From NCBI GenBank assembly GCA_020634155.1, contig JACKCI010000001.1:1426001-1490000 (forward strand): DNA of 64,000 nt, given 5' to 3'. The DNA comes from Anaerolineales bacterium (lineage in GTDB: Bacteria; Chloroflexota; Anaerolineae; Aggregatilineales; J027). The notes under the pieces are model-generated. The model saw only the letters and a list, made by a program, of their open reading frames with translations. It was not told the DNA's origin and did not search any database. Below are positions 52,741 to 61,405 of the stretch, in pieces; positions within the stretch are counted from its first letter, which is position 1; every line of letters begins with the position of its first letter. Both the position numbers and the translations under genes were made by a program.

Positions 52741-53967
52741 ATGTCCTATATTGAGTTTACCCGCCGCACCTTAACTGCCGTTCTTATTGTAGCGGCTGTA
52801 GCTGTGGGGTTAATCGCGCTTTGGACTCTGCGGTCAATTTTACTAATTGGGTTTACGTGTTGGGTACTTTCAGTAGCCTTGAGCATTCCCATCGCCAAAC
52901 TAGAGCATCGCGGGATGCAGCGCGGCTATGCTGTTTTGCTCACCCTGATAGGCACACTCCTAACATTCCTATTGGTTGTATTCTTGGTATTTCCGCCGCT
53001 GATAGCCCAAGTAGTTGATTTGATTCAAGGCTTACCACAGGCTGCCGAAGATGCTGTACAGGGATATGATAGTTTCCGTGCGGATGACGACAAACTTAAA
53101 CGTTTCCTACCCGAATTTACTATCGAAGATTATAACGACCTACTCGAGGGGGATACCAACACCCCCCTCTCCCCTGATTTCGACTGGACATCGTTGGCCC
53201 GTTCAACATTGCCAATCCTCGGTGGTGTAGGCAACTTCCTCGGTGATGTTTTTGCCAATCTCTTTATTATTGTCATCATCACAATCTATTTACTGCTCGA
53301 CCCCATGAGTTATTATCGGGGCATCTTAGCGGTGGTACCCCAACACCGCGAAACCCGCGTACTGGAAATCATCAATGAATTACGGCGTGTGGTCGCGGCG
53401 TGGCTAAGTGCTTTGGCGGTCTCCGTCAGCGCCACTGCGGTGATGGTGGCCAGTGCGATGGGCTTGATTCTCGGTGTTCCGAATGCAATTGCACTGGGGG
53501 TTATTGCTGGCTTGGGCACCGTTATCCCTTATTTGGGTTACTACATTGCATTGATACCCATTCTCGTGTTCACGGGTGCCGATGACCCTGCCAAGCTACC
53601 TTTTGCGTTTATGCTCTATGTCATTATTGGGGAAATTGAGTCAAAAGCTATCACCCCACAGGTGGTTAAAAGCGAATTGAACATTCCAGCAGGGATGGTG
53701 CTGTTATTCCAATTGATTGCAGCATCTCAACTAGGCTTTTTCGGCATTTTGCTGGCAGTCCCGATTTTGGCAATCAGCATCGCCCTTATACGCGAACTTT
53801 ACGTATATGACGTGCTGCACAAAAAGGGGCGAATCCCGCAGATTGTTGGCGGGCCAAAGGGTATCTTGCAGCTTGCCGAGCCGAGCCAGACCACACCATC
53901 CGCCAAGTCTGCTGCTAAAGCCAAGCCTTCTAACACTAACCGCAAAACACCCAAACGGCACACCTAG
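52741..53967 (+). CDS. AI-2E/PerM family membrane transporter
   Basis: A 408-residue polytopic protein. The family order is seen: two N-terminal helices, an amphipathic extracytoplasmic segment (about 95-160), and a C-terminal helix bundle with NAIALGVIAGLGTVIPYLG (about 250-268), typical of the PerM/TqsA family. Members export autoinducer-2-like molecules, indole, or exchange sodium for protons; the substrate here is unknown. A Lys/Thr-rich tail follows. It ends in CTAG shared with the convergent GH63 gene. SD is GAGGAGGG. Confidence 0.88.
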   Translation: MSYIEFTRRTLTAVLIVAAVAVGLIALWTLRSILLIGFTCWVLSVALSIPIAKLEHRGMQRGYAVLLTLIGTLLTFLLVVFLVFPPLIAQVVDLIQGLPQAAEDAVQGYDSFRADDDKLKRFLPEFTIEDYNDLLEGDTNTPLSPDFDWTSLARSTLPILGGVGNFLGDVFANLFIIVIITIYLLLDPMSYYRGILAVVPQHRETRVLEIINELRRVVAAWLSALAVSVSATAVMVASAMGLILGVPNAIALGVIAGLGTVIPYLGYYIALIPILVFTGADDPAKLPFAFMLYVIIGEIESKAITPQVVKSELNIPAGMVLLFQLIAASQLGFFGILLAVPILAISIALIRELYVYDVLHKKGRIPQIVGGPKGILQLAEPSQTTPSAKSAAKAKPSNTNRKTPKRHT

Positions 53968-56618
53968 AATTGCCCACCGATTTGCTGAATCAGTTTTGCC
54001 ACCAAGCCTGTCCATCCGGTTTGGTGGCTGGCTCCCAAGCCTGCTCCATTGTCCCCATGAAAATACTCATAAAACCACACGTAATCGCGCCACTGCGAGT
54101 CTGTATGAAAAACCTCCAAGCCGCCATACAGCGGACGACGGCCTTGGTCATCGGGTAAAAAGAGACTTACCAGCCGCTTAGAGAGTTCCGTCGCTACCTC
54201 ACCTAGAGTCATCAAATACCCCGAACCTGTTGGAAACTCCACCTGTAAGGAATCTCCGTAGTAATGATGGAATTTCTGGAGGGCTTCAATAATTAGGTAA
54301 TTGATAGGGAACCAAACTGGTCCGCGCCAGTTGGAATTGCCACCAAACAAACCACTACGCGACTCCGCGGGTTCATAATCAACCGTGTAGGGATGCCCAT
54401 TGACCTGTAGAATATAAGGGTGTGTCTCATGGTATTTGGAAAGCGAGCGTATCCCGTAAGGCGAAAGAAACTCGTTCTCGTCCAACATATAGCGTAGCAC
54501 CCGTACCAATCGCTCACGGGTTAAGAGAGCCATCAAGCGGCGCTCGCCCACCCCGCGAATATCGACTTGCGCGATATTACCACTGAGATGCGGACGGTTG
54601 CGGATAAACCAATTCATACGGCGGGCAAGGGTGCGTTGCTCCTCAAAAACAATAGGTTCCAGCGTCTGCACCGCAATCAAGGGTAACAGCCCAACCATTG
54701 AGCGCAGCTTGAGGGGCATAACCGTGCCATTGGGCAAATGCAGCACATCATAGAAAAAGCCATCTTGCTCATCCCAGAGTGAGTGTCCATGTGGGTTACG
54801 TCCGGTCATGGCGCTGGCAATGCGGAGAAAATGCTCAACAAATTTGGTAGCCGAATCTTGATACACAGACTCATGACGCCCTAGCTCAATGGCAATTTTG
54901 AGCATCTCTAGGCAATAAAAGGCCATCCACGCCGTACCATCAGATTGGTCGATATGCCCACCAGTGGGGAGGGTGGTACTACGGTCAAAGACGCTGATAT
55001 TATCAAGGCCGAGAAAGCCGCCCTGAAAGATATTGTTATCATCCACATCTTTCCGATTCACCCACCATGTAAAATTGAGGAGCAGCTTGTGAAAAATGCC
55101 CTCTAAGAAGGGGCGGTCATGGTGGTGACGCTGCTTGCCATCAATTTTATACACACGCCACGCCGCCCACGCGTGGACAGGCGGGTTAACATCGGCGAAT
55201 GCCCATTCATAAGCGGGAAGCTGCCCGTTGGGGTGCATATACCACTCACGGGTCATTAACTCCAACTGACGCTTGGCAAAATCTGGGTCAACCAGCACTA
55301 GGGGTAGGCTGTGAAAGGCGGTGTCCCAAGTCGCGTACCAAGGGTATTCCCACTTGTCTGGCATTGAAATCACATCAAAATTGACCAGATGTACCCACTC
55401 ACTATTGCGCCCATGTTGGCGCGATTGCGGTGGCGTCGGCATGGCGGGGTCACCTGCCAACCACTGCTCAACATCATAGTAATAGAGTTGCTTCGACCAC
55501 AACATACCTGCAAAGGCTTGGCGCTGAACACGACGCTCCTCATCGTTCAGATGAGGGTTTTGGACGCTGGCATAGAACTCGTCGGCCTCAGCCATACGCT
55601 GGGCAAAAATGGCCTCACTATCCGCAAAGGGTTGGGCGTGGGGTGTACCTGAGAGGCGCATCTGCATCACCATTGTCGCCCCAGCATGTAAATCAAGCCG
55701 ATAGAGCGCCGCAGCTTTGGTACCCATGCCCGCTGGATTTACGGCCTCATACTCATCATCAACAAGATAACGGTGGAAGCTATCTTTGACAAAGGGAGAG
55801 GCATTTGGCACTCCAAAAAGGCGGGCGGTGTTGGTCTCGTTCTCGGTGAATAGAAAAGCAGTTGGAGCATCAGCATAATAGTAGGTCGCGCCAAGGGTGG
55901 GATGCTGGCCTTCGATATGCCCATCCATCAAGCGCATTTCAGGCCGACGCGGGACATCATCCATTGGCCCCTGCTCATAGCCCCATGCCCACGTATTGCG
56001 ATACCACAGCGTCGGCAACACATCGCAGGATGCCGTCTCTGGCCCGCAATTGGTGATTGAGATACGAATACAGATGTCATCAGGGGTGGCCTTGGCGTAC
56101 TCAATCAGCACATCAAAGTAGCGGTTATCGGCAAAGACTCCCGTATCCAGCAATTCATACTCAAAATCGTAGGGGCCGCGCCGCCGATTCTCCTGTACAA
56201 GGTCGGCATAAGGGAACGCGGCATGGGGGTATTTGTAGAGCATTTTCATATAGCTATGGGTCGGGGTGCTATCCAAGTAAAAATAAACTTCTTTAACATC
56301 CTCCCCATGATTGCCCTCTTGACCAGTCAACCCAAAGAGGCGTTCTTTCAAAATCGGGTCGTGGCGGTTCCACAAAGCAAGGGCAAAACAGAGATATTGG
56401 TTACGGTCGGAGATGCCCCCAAGTCCATCCTCATTCCAACGGTAGACGCGGCTGCGGGCGTGGTCATGCGGAAAGAAGGCCCATGCGCTGCCGTCGGCGC
56501 TATAATCTTCGCGCACGGTACCCCATGCCCGTTCACTGAGATACGGCCCCCAGTTTTTCCAATTGGCACGGCGCTCATGATGGTCTTCGAGGCGTTGATG
56601 TTCGGTTGTGTGTGACAT
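53964..56618 (-). CDS. GH63 family glycosidase
   Basis: An 884-residue, probably cytoplasmic (no signal) glucosidase of the GH63 family, which includes the eukaryotic processing glucosidase I and bacterial enzymes acting on glucosylglycerate and similar compounds. The C-terminal (alpha/alpha)6 barrel carries WYATWDTAFH with candidate catalytic acid D432, ADVNPPVHAWA and late GWTGLVAKLI. Motifs YSADGSAWAFFPHDHARSR at the start and NWRGPVWFPINYLI are also typical of the bacterial subgroup. Stop codons of this gene and the transporter gene share CTAG (53964-53967). It has no operon partner; the divergent typA gene starts 109 bases away. Confidence 0.88.
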   Translation of the reverse strand: MSHTTEHQRLEDHHERRANWKNWGPYLSERAWGTVREDYSADGSAWAFFPHDHARSRVYRWNEDGLGGISDRNQYLCFALALWNRHDPILKERLFGLTGQEGNHGEDVKEVYFYLDSTPTHSYMKMLYKYPHAAFPYADLVQENRRRGPYDFEYELLDTGVFADNRYFDVLIEYAKATPDDICIRISITNCGPETASCDVLPTLWYRNTWAWGYEQGPMDDVPRRPEMRLMDGHIEGQHPTLGATYYYADAPTAFLFTENETNTARLFGVPNASPFVKDSFHRYLVDDEYEAVNPAGMGTKAAALYRLDLHAGATMVMQMRLSGTPHAQPFADSEAIFAQRMAEADEFYASVQNPHLNDEERRVQRQAFAGMLWSKQLYYYDVEQWLAGDPAMPTPPQSRQHGRNSEWVHLVNFDVISMPDKWEYPWYATWDTAFHSLPLVLVDPDFAKRQLELMTREWYMHPNGQLPAYEWAFADVNPPVHAWAAWRVYKIDGKQRHHHDRPFLEGIFHKLLLNFTWWVNRKDVDDNNIFQGGFLGLDNISVFDRSTTLPTGGHIDQSDGTAWMAFYCLEMLKIAIELGRHESVYQDSATKFVEHFLRIASAMTGRNPHGHSLWDEQDGFFYDVLHLPNGTVMPLKLRSMVGLLPLIAVQTLEPIVFEEQRTLARRMNWFIRNRPHLSGNIAQVDIRGVGERRLMALLTRERLVRVLRYMLDENEFLSPYGIRSLSKYHETHPYILQVNGHPYTVDYEPAESRSGLFGGNSNWRGPVWFPINYLIIEALQKFHHYYGDSLQVEFPTGSGYLMTLGEVATELSKRLVSLFLPDDQGRRPLYGGLEVFHTDSQWRDYVWFYEYFHGDNGAGLGASHQTGWTGLVAKLIQQIGGQF

Positions 56619-56677
56619 ATCCGGTTCCCCTCGTCGTGGTTATTTAAACCAATTATGCACAAAAATTTGCTTTTTTC

Positions 56678-56686
56678 TGCTACAAT
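56678..56686 (+). promoter_or_regulatory. Putative extended -10 element of typA
   Basis: TGCTACAAT, 41 bases before the typA ATG. No clear -35. Confidence 0.4.
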
Positions 56687-56727
56687 GGCTGCGTCCAACC
56701 AATGAGTGTATCAATTTAAAGGAACCT

Positions 56728-58575
56728 ATGCAGGTCAAAGACACGATCCGCAACATAGCAATTATCGCCCATGTTGACCATGGGAAGACGACGCTTGTCG
56801 ATGGAATGCTCAAGCAGACCAAAGTTTTTCGTGAGACCGAAACGGTCGGTGAGCGTATTTTGGATAGTAACGCGCTAGAACGTGAGCGCGGGATTACGAT
56901 TTTGGCGAAGAATACTGCCGTTACATGGAACGGGGTCAAGGTAAACATCGTTGACACCCCCGGTCATGCCGATTTTGGGGGCGAGGTCGAGCGCGTCCTC
57001 AATATGGTCGATGGCGCTTTGTTGCTGGTCGATGCTGTTGAAGGGCCAATGCCCCAAACCCGTTTTGTGCTACGTAAGGCCCTTGAGTTGGGTCTGCGCG
57101 TGATTGTGGTCATCAACAAAGTTGACCGCCCCTTTGCCCGTAGCGAAGATGTCCTCAACGACACCTTTGACCTGTTCATCGAACTGGGTGCCTCTGACCA
57201 CCAAGCCGATTTTCCGGTGGTCTATGCCATCGGCTTGCAGGGCAAGGCTGGTTATCAGCCCGACCCCTTGGCCGACGACTTGACCCCACTCTTTGAAACG
57301 ATATTGAAGGAAGTCCCGCCGCCCATCGTTGATGACAACGCCCCTGCTCGCCTACTCGTGACCACCTTGGAATATGACAATTACAAGGGACAGATTGGCA
57401 TTGGGCGACTGCACTCTGGCACCATGAAAAAAGGCATGTCGGTGGTGCAAATGACGATTGACGGAGAGCGGCTCCCCGGCAAAATCGAGTATCTCTTCAC
57501 CCACCACAACCTTAGCAAGCAAGAGATTGATGTGGCTGAGGCTGGCGATATTATCGCTTTTGCAGGCTTTGAACACCTCAACATTAGCGATACCATTGCC
57601 CACCCCGACGCCACCGAACCACTCCCCCCCATCCATGTGGAGGAGCCAACGGTACGGATGACCTTCGGTGTCAATACCTCACCCCTTGCTGGACGTGAAG
57701 GCAAGACGGGTTGGGGTACCTCACGCCGCTTGCGAGAACGTCTCTACAATGAGACCCGTAGCAATGTAGCCCTACGTGTAGCTGATGGTGAAAGTGCTGA
57801 TAAGTTTGTGGTCAGCGGGCGTGGTGAATTGCACCTCGGCATCTTGATTGAGACCATGCGCCGTGAGGGTTACGAATTTGATGTCAGCAAACCTGAAGTC
57901 ATCTATAAGGAAAACCCCGCCACAGGTGAGATTCTGGAACCGATTGAAGAGGTTACAGTAGAAGTCGCTGATGATTCAGCGGGTACAGTGCTGGAGCTGC
58001 TTGGTTCACGACGTGGCACTATGATTGACATGTACAGCGAGAACGGCACCACCTATCTGCGCTATCTGGTGGCAACCCGTTTCCTGATTGGCTTCCGCTC
58101 GCAGTTCATACGGGCCACCAGTGGTATGGGGCAAGTGCATAGCCTCTTCCACGCCTACGCGCCAATCGCAGGCGAGGCTCCCGGACGCCGTTTTGGGAGT
58201 TTGGTCGCCTTTGAAGATGGCGTTTCGACTGCCTATGCGCTGGTCAATGTGCAACAACGCGGCAGCTTCTTCATTGGCCCACAAGTTGAGGTCTACGAGG
58301 GTATGGTTGTTGGTGAGCATATCCGCCCCGAAGACTTGCCCGTCAATGTCGCCAAGACCAAGCACTTGACCAATCATCGTGCCAAGCCTAGCGAGACCAC
58401 CGCAGGCCTGACCCCACCCCGCCAGATGAGTCTCGATGATTTCATTGAGTTCATGGCGGAGGACGAATTGCTGGAGGTCACGCCGCTGAATTTGCGCTTA
58501 CGTAAGCGAATCTTGGATACCGAGTCGCGCCAAAAAGAAGAAAAACGCCGCCGCTTGATGGTCGCTGAAAGCTAG
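56728..58575 (+). CDS. typA: Translational GTPase TypA/BipA
   Basis: A ribosome-binding GTPase needed for subunit assembly and stress growth. G1 AHVDHGKT (14-21), switch II VDTPGHADFGGEV (about 73-85), and NKVD (about 128-131) are intact; the C-terminal half has the EF-G-like domains and TypA-specific segment (LGSRRGTMIDMYS, RFGSLVAFEDG). Length 615, as usual. An in-frame start at 56608 would add 40 residues of non-conserved sequence; AAAGGAAC before the ATG at 56728 decides for this start. Confidence 0.97.
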   Translation: MQVKDTIRNIAIIAHVDHGKTTLVDGMLKQTKVFRETETVGERILDSNALERERGITILAKNTAVTWNGVKVNIVDTPGHADFGGEVERVLNMVDGALLLVDAVEGPMPQTRFVLRKALELGLRVIVVINKVDRPFARSEDVLNDTFDLFIELGASDHQADFPVVYAIGLQGKAGYQPDPLADDLTPLFETILKEVPPPIVDDNAPARLLVTTLEYDNYKGQIGIGRLHSGTMKKGMSVVQMTIDGERLPGKIEYLFTHHNLSKQEIDVAEAGDIIAFAGFEHLNISDTIAHPDATEPLPPIHVEEPTVRMTFGVNTSPLAGREGKTGWGTSRRLRERLYNETRSNVALRVADGESADKFVVSGRGELHLGILIETMRREGYEFDVSKPEVIYKENPATGEILEPIEEVTVEVADDSAGTVLELLGSRRGTMIDMYSENGTTYLRYLVATRFLIGFRSQFIRATSGMGQVHSLFHAYAPIAGEAPGRRFGSLVAFEDGVSTAYALVNVQQRGSFFIGPQVEVYEGMVVGEHIRPEDLPVNVAKTKHLTNHRAKPSETTAGLTPPRQMSLDDFIEFMAEDELLEVTPLNLRLRKRILDTESRQKEEKRRRLMVAES

Positions 58576-58612
58576 ATTCGGCGCGACCTCCCCCGCCCCG
58601 TTGGGGCGACAT

Positions 58613-58650
58613 CGCCCGCGCCTCCCTTATGAGGTAGCGGGCGTTGCTAT
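58613..58650 (+). terminator. Terminator after typA
   Basis: Arms cgcccgc (58613-58619) and gcgggcg (58637-58643) with an inner cctc/gagg pair, followed by TTGCTATT. A smaller gcccc-gtt-ggggc stem lies just before. Confidence 0.6.
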
Positions 58651-58662
58651 TCCCCACCAAAA

Positions 58663-58691
58663 TTCAAGGCATTCGTCGCCTGTGCTATACT
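58663..58691 (+). promoter_or_regulatory. Putative promoter of the MOSC gene
   Basis: TGCTATACT (58683-58691) is a near-perfect extended -10. A weak -35, ttcaag (58663-58668), is 17 bases upstream. ATG at 58733. Confidence 0.5.
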
Positions 58692-58732
58692 CCACAATGG
58701 TGTTACTTCTATAGAGAAGGTGCAAAACTCAA

Positions 58733-59392
58733 ATGAAGCTATTGAGCGTCAATGTCTCCCTACCCAAAGAAGTCCCCTATCGTGATAAGACCCTCCTGAC
58801 GGGCATCTATAAAACCGCCATCAGTGGACGAACAAGGCTCCATGAGTTACATATCGAAGGCGACAGCCAAGCCGATACCAAGCATCATGGCGGCCCTCAT
58901 AAAGCTGTCTATGGCTACCCCATTGAACACTATACCTATTGGCAGCAACGGCTAGGACGAGCAACCCCCTTCGCACATGGACAATTTGGCGAGAACTTCA
59001 CCACCCAAGGCTTGACCGAAGATGAGGTGCAAATCGGGGATATTTGGAAAATCGGTACAGCAGTCGTCAAGGTCGTTCAGCCACGCATCCCCTGTTACAA
59101 GTTGGCCCATAAGATGCAAGAGCCACACTTCGTCGAGATGTTTTGGGACTACAACCGCCCCGGCTTCTATATGCAGGTGTTGCAAACAGGCGAAGTCGGC
59201 ACAGGTGATACGATTCGTGTGATTGAAACGGCCTCGCATGGTATCACCATTGCTGATATTTTCGGGGCCATACACACGGACAACAAAGCCATCATGCAAC
59301 GCGCATTGGACATCCCTGACCTCATCCCAAATCTCAAAATGACCCTTGAATATTATCTCAATAAAGAGGAGCGCGAGACCGATAATGCCTGA
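58733..59392 (+). CDS. MOSC domain protein (YiiM-like)
   Basis: YiiM-type proteins bind a molybdenum cofactor and reduce N-hydroxylated compounds. The 219-residue chain has KHHGGPHKAVYGYP (50-63), FGENFTTQGL (85-94) and the conserved C121 in PRIPCYKLA, the likely Mo ligand. The C-terminal 60 residues are the helical tail (3-alpha domain) seen in YiiM. The reductase partner is not in the window. Its stop overlaps the next gene's start by eight bases, so the two are co-transcribed. Confidence 0.9.
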   Translation: MKLLSVNVSLPKEVPYRDKTLLTGIYKTAISGRTRLHELHIEGDSQADTKHHGGPHKAVYGYPIEHYTYWQQRLGRATPFAHGQFGENFTTQGLTEDEVQIGDIWKIGTAVVKVVQPRIPCYKLAHKMQEPHFVEMFWDYNRPGFYMQVLQTGEVGTGDTIRVIETASHGITIADIFGAIHTDNKAIMQRALDIPDLIPNLKMTLEYYLNKEERETDNA

Positions 59393-61370
59393 GCTACCTG
59401 TTCGCCAAATGGTGTTGTATAAGCATGGGGTGGGTTATTTTGTGCGCGAAGGGGCGCTGAATGGAGCCAATCTCACCCTTTCGTTTCGTCATGAGGAAAT
59501 TAATGACATCCTCAAGAGTCTGGCGGTATTTGATAGTGCAGGTGGGCAGGTGTTGGGCATTCACTACCAAACGCCCATGGACAGAACAGATCGCCTTACC
59601 AGCAGTTCTGTCAATCTCTCAGAGAATGCCAGTCTACATGACCTGATTCGGGATATACGCGGACGCCAAGCAACCTTAACTGTGCAACACCATGAGCAGA
59701 CCCGCGACTATACGGGGCGCATCATTGGCATTGATGAGACTCCACAGCCATCGCTTTTTAGTGGTGACAAGCGTGAGCCAATAGTGCGGGTCTTAGTGCT
59801 AGATGAGCAGGGGCATATCCATAGTTTGGGTTTGCTCGAAGTACAGGCCATCCGCTTGCAAGATGACCAAGCCGCGCACGACCTGAGCTATTTTCTGGAT
59901 ACCAGTATGGGCGACGATAACCGCCGCACGGTCAACATCCGCCTCAGCGAAGGTGAACACCAATTGACGGTGCATTATGTGGCCCCTAGCCCAACGTGGC
60001 GTGTGAGCTATCGTGTCGTAGCCGAAAGCGACGAAAGCGGCACCATAGGTAAGGCTTTTCTGCAAGGCTGGGGTCTGTTCGATAATCGCCTTGAGGAAGA
60101 TTTGGAGGATGTGCAGGTCACACTCGTCGCTGGACAGCCCATCTCGTTCATCTATGACCTCTACAGTTCACGCATCCCTGCCCGCCCTACCGTCAAAGAT
60201 GAGGCACGGGTAGCGCCGGGGCCAATTGAATTTGATGATATGCTGGGCGGCATGGACGAAGACGAATTAGATGCCCGTTTAAGTAATTTTCAAGCTGAAG
60301 CCCCGCGCTTTATGGCGGCGGCACCCGCCCCCCAAGCACGTGCCCTACGTGCAGGCGGCACCATCGCCCAAGCCAAAGAAGCAACACCCCAAGCCACCGC
60401 CGAAGCTAAAGAAGCAGGTGAATTTTTCCAGTACGTCGTCAGCACACCTGTCTCAGTCAAACGGGGTGAGTCAGCCCTTGTCCCGATTATTGGCTCCATG
60501 CTCGATTATCAACGCGAACTGCTCTATAACGGGGCCAAACTACCCACCCATCCCGTTGCAGCCCTACGCTTCAAAAATGTAACAGGTCTGACCCTTGAGC
60601 GCGGCCCAGTCACCATTGTCGAAGATCAAGACTATAAAGGTGAAGCCATTGTCCCCTTCACCAAAGATGGAGGCGAGGTCTATTTAGCCTATGCCGTTGA
60701 ACTGGGTGTCAAGATTACCGAAAACACCATTAGTCAGAGCGAGACACACGGCCTTGAGATTAAAGATAACTTCATCGTCTATCAGGGCTACCGCACTGAG
60801 CAGACTACCTACACCATTGAGAACACCACCGCCAAAGACCTAACCATCACCATCGAGGCCGCCTTGCGCCCTGACTGGAAGCTAGTCGATACCCCAACCC
60901 CAATAGCCGAAACCGCTATGGAGCGCCGTTGGCAGGTGGAAGTCCCCAAACGCCGCAAAGTCGAGTTTGTGCGTCAAGAACGCATCGGGCAATCCAACTA
61001 TTTGGCAATCCAGAATTTGAAATATCAGCATCTCCAAGAATTTATCAAGCAACGTTGGCTGGATGATGCCACCATCCGCGAGTTACAGAGCCTGCTGGAG
61101 AACCTTGCCGCCATCCAGAACGCCCAAGCTGAAATCAAACAACTCACCGCCGAGCGCGAGGCTGTTTATAAGGAGCAGGAGCAATTGCGGGCCAATCTGG
61201 GTGCATTGCAAGCGCTAGGGCCGGAAGCCGACCTCCGCAGCCGCATGTTAACTCAATTGTCTACCAGCCAAGACCGCTTGGATGCCATTGCCCAACGCCA
61301 ACAGGCCCTCAAGCAGCAAATCGAAGCCGCTGAAGCCAAGACCGCAACTATTTTAGAGCAATTCAAATAG
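59385..61370 (+). CDS. DUF4139-like protein
   Basis: A 661-residue protein with no signal peptide or membrane helix. It has the beta-rich N-terminus (VLYKHGVGYFVREG), a central WRVSYRV/VTLVAGQP region typical of DUF4139 proteins (the group containing mucoidy inhibitor A-like and ClpB-protein-related members), an Ala/Gln-rich insert at about 300-345, and a C-terminal coiled coil (about 550-661) with heptad-like Leu, Gln and Glu. Function unknown. The ATG at 59385 inside the MOSC stop is preferred over 59346. Confidence 0.75.
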   Translation: MPELPVRQMVLYKHGVGYFVREGALNGANLTLSFRHEEINDILKSLAVFDSAGGQVLGIHYQTPMDRTDRLTSSSVNLSENASLHDLIRDIRGRQATLTVQHHEQTRDYTGRIIGIDETPQPSLFSGDKREPIVRVLVLDEQGHIHSLGLLEVQAIRLQDDQAAHDLSYFLDTSMGDDNRRTVNIRLSEGEHQLTVHYVAPSPTWRVSYRVVAESDESGTIGKAFLQGWGLFDNRLEEDLEDVQVTLVAGQPISFIYDLYSSRIPARPTVKDEARVAPGPIEFDDMLGGMDEDELDARLSNFQAEAPRFMAAAPAPQARALRAGGTIAQAKEATPQATAEAKEAGEFFQYVVSTPVSVKRGESALVPIIGSMLDYQRELLYNGAKLPTHPVAALRFKNVTGLTLERGPVTIVEDQDYKGEAIVPFTKDGGEVYLAYAVELGVKITENTISQSETHGLEIKDNFIVYQGYRTEQTTYTIENTTAKDLTITIEAALRPDWKLVDTPTPIAETAMERRWQVEVPKRRKVEFVRQERIGQSNYLAIQNLKYQHLQEFIKQRWLDDATIRELQSLLENLAAIQNAQAEIKQLTAEREAVYKEQEQLRANLGALQALGPEADLRSRMLTQLSTSQDRLDAIAQRQQALKQQIEAAEAKTATILEQFK

Positions 61371-61372
61371 GG

Positions 61373-61405
61373 AAAAACGGGGAGGGGTCAACCTGCCCCC
61401 TCCCC
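61373..61405. terminator. Bidirectional terminator between convergent genes
   Basis: Perfect 9-bp arms ggggagggg (61379-61387) and cccctcccc (61397-61405), with five A at 61373-61377 giving a T5 on the minus strand. The right arm runs into the stop codon of the minus-strand gene. Confidence 0.8.
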
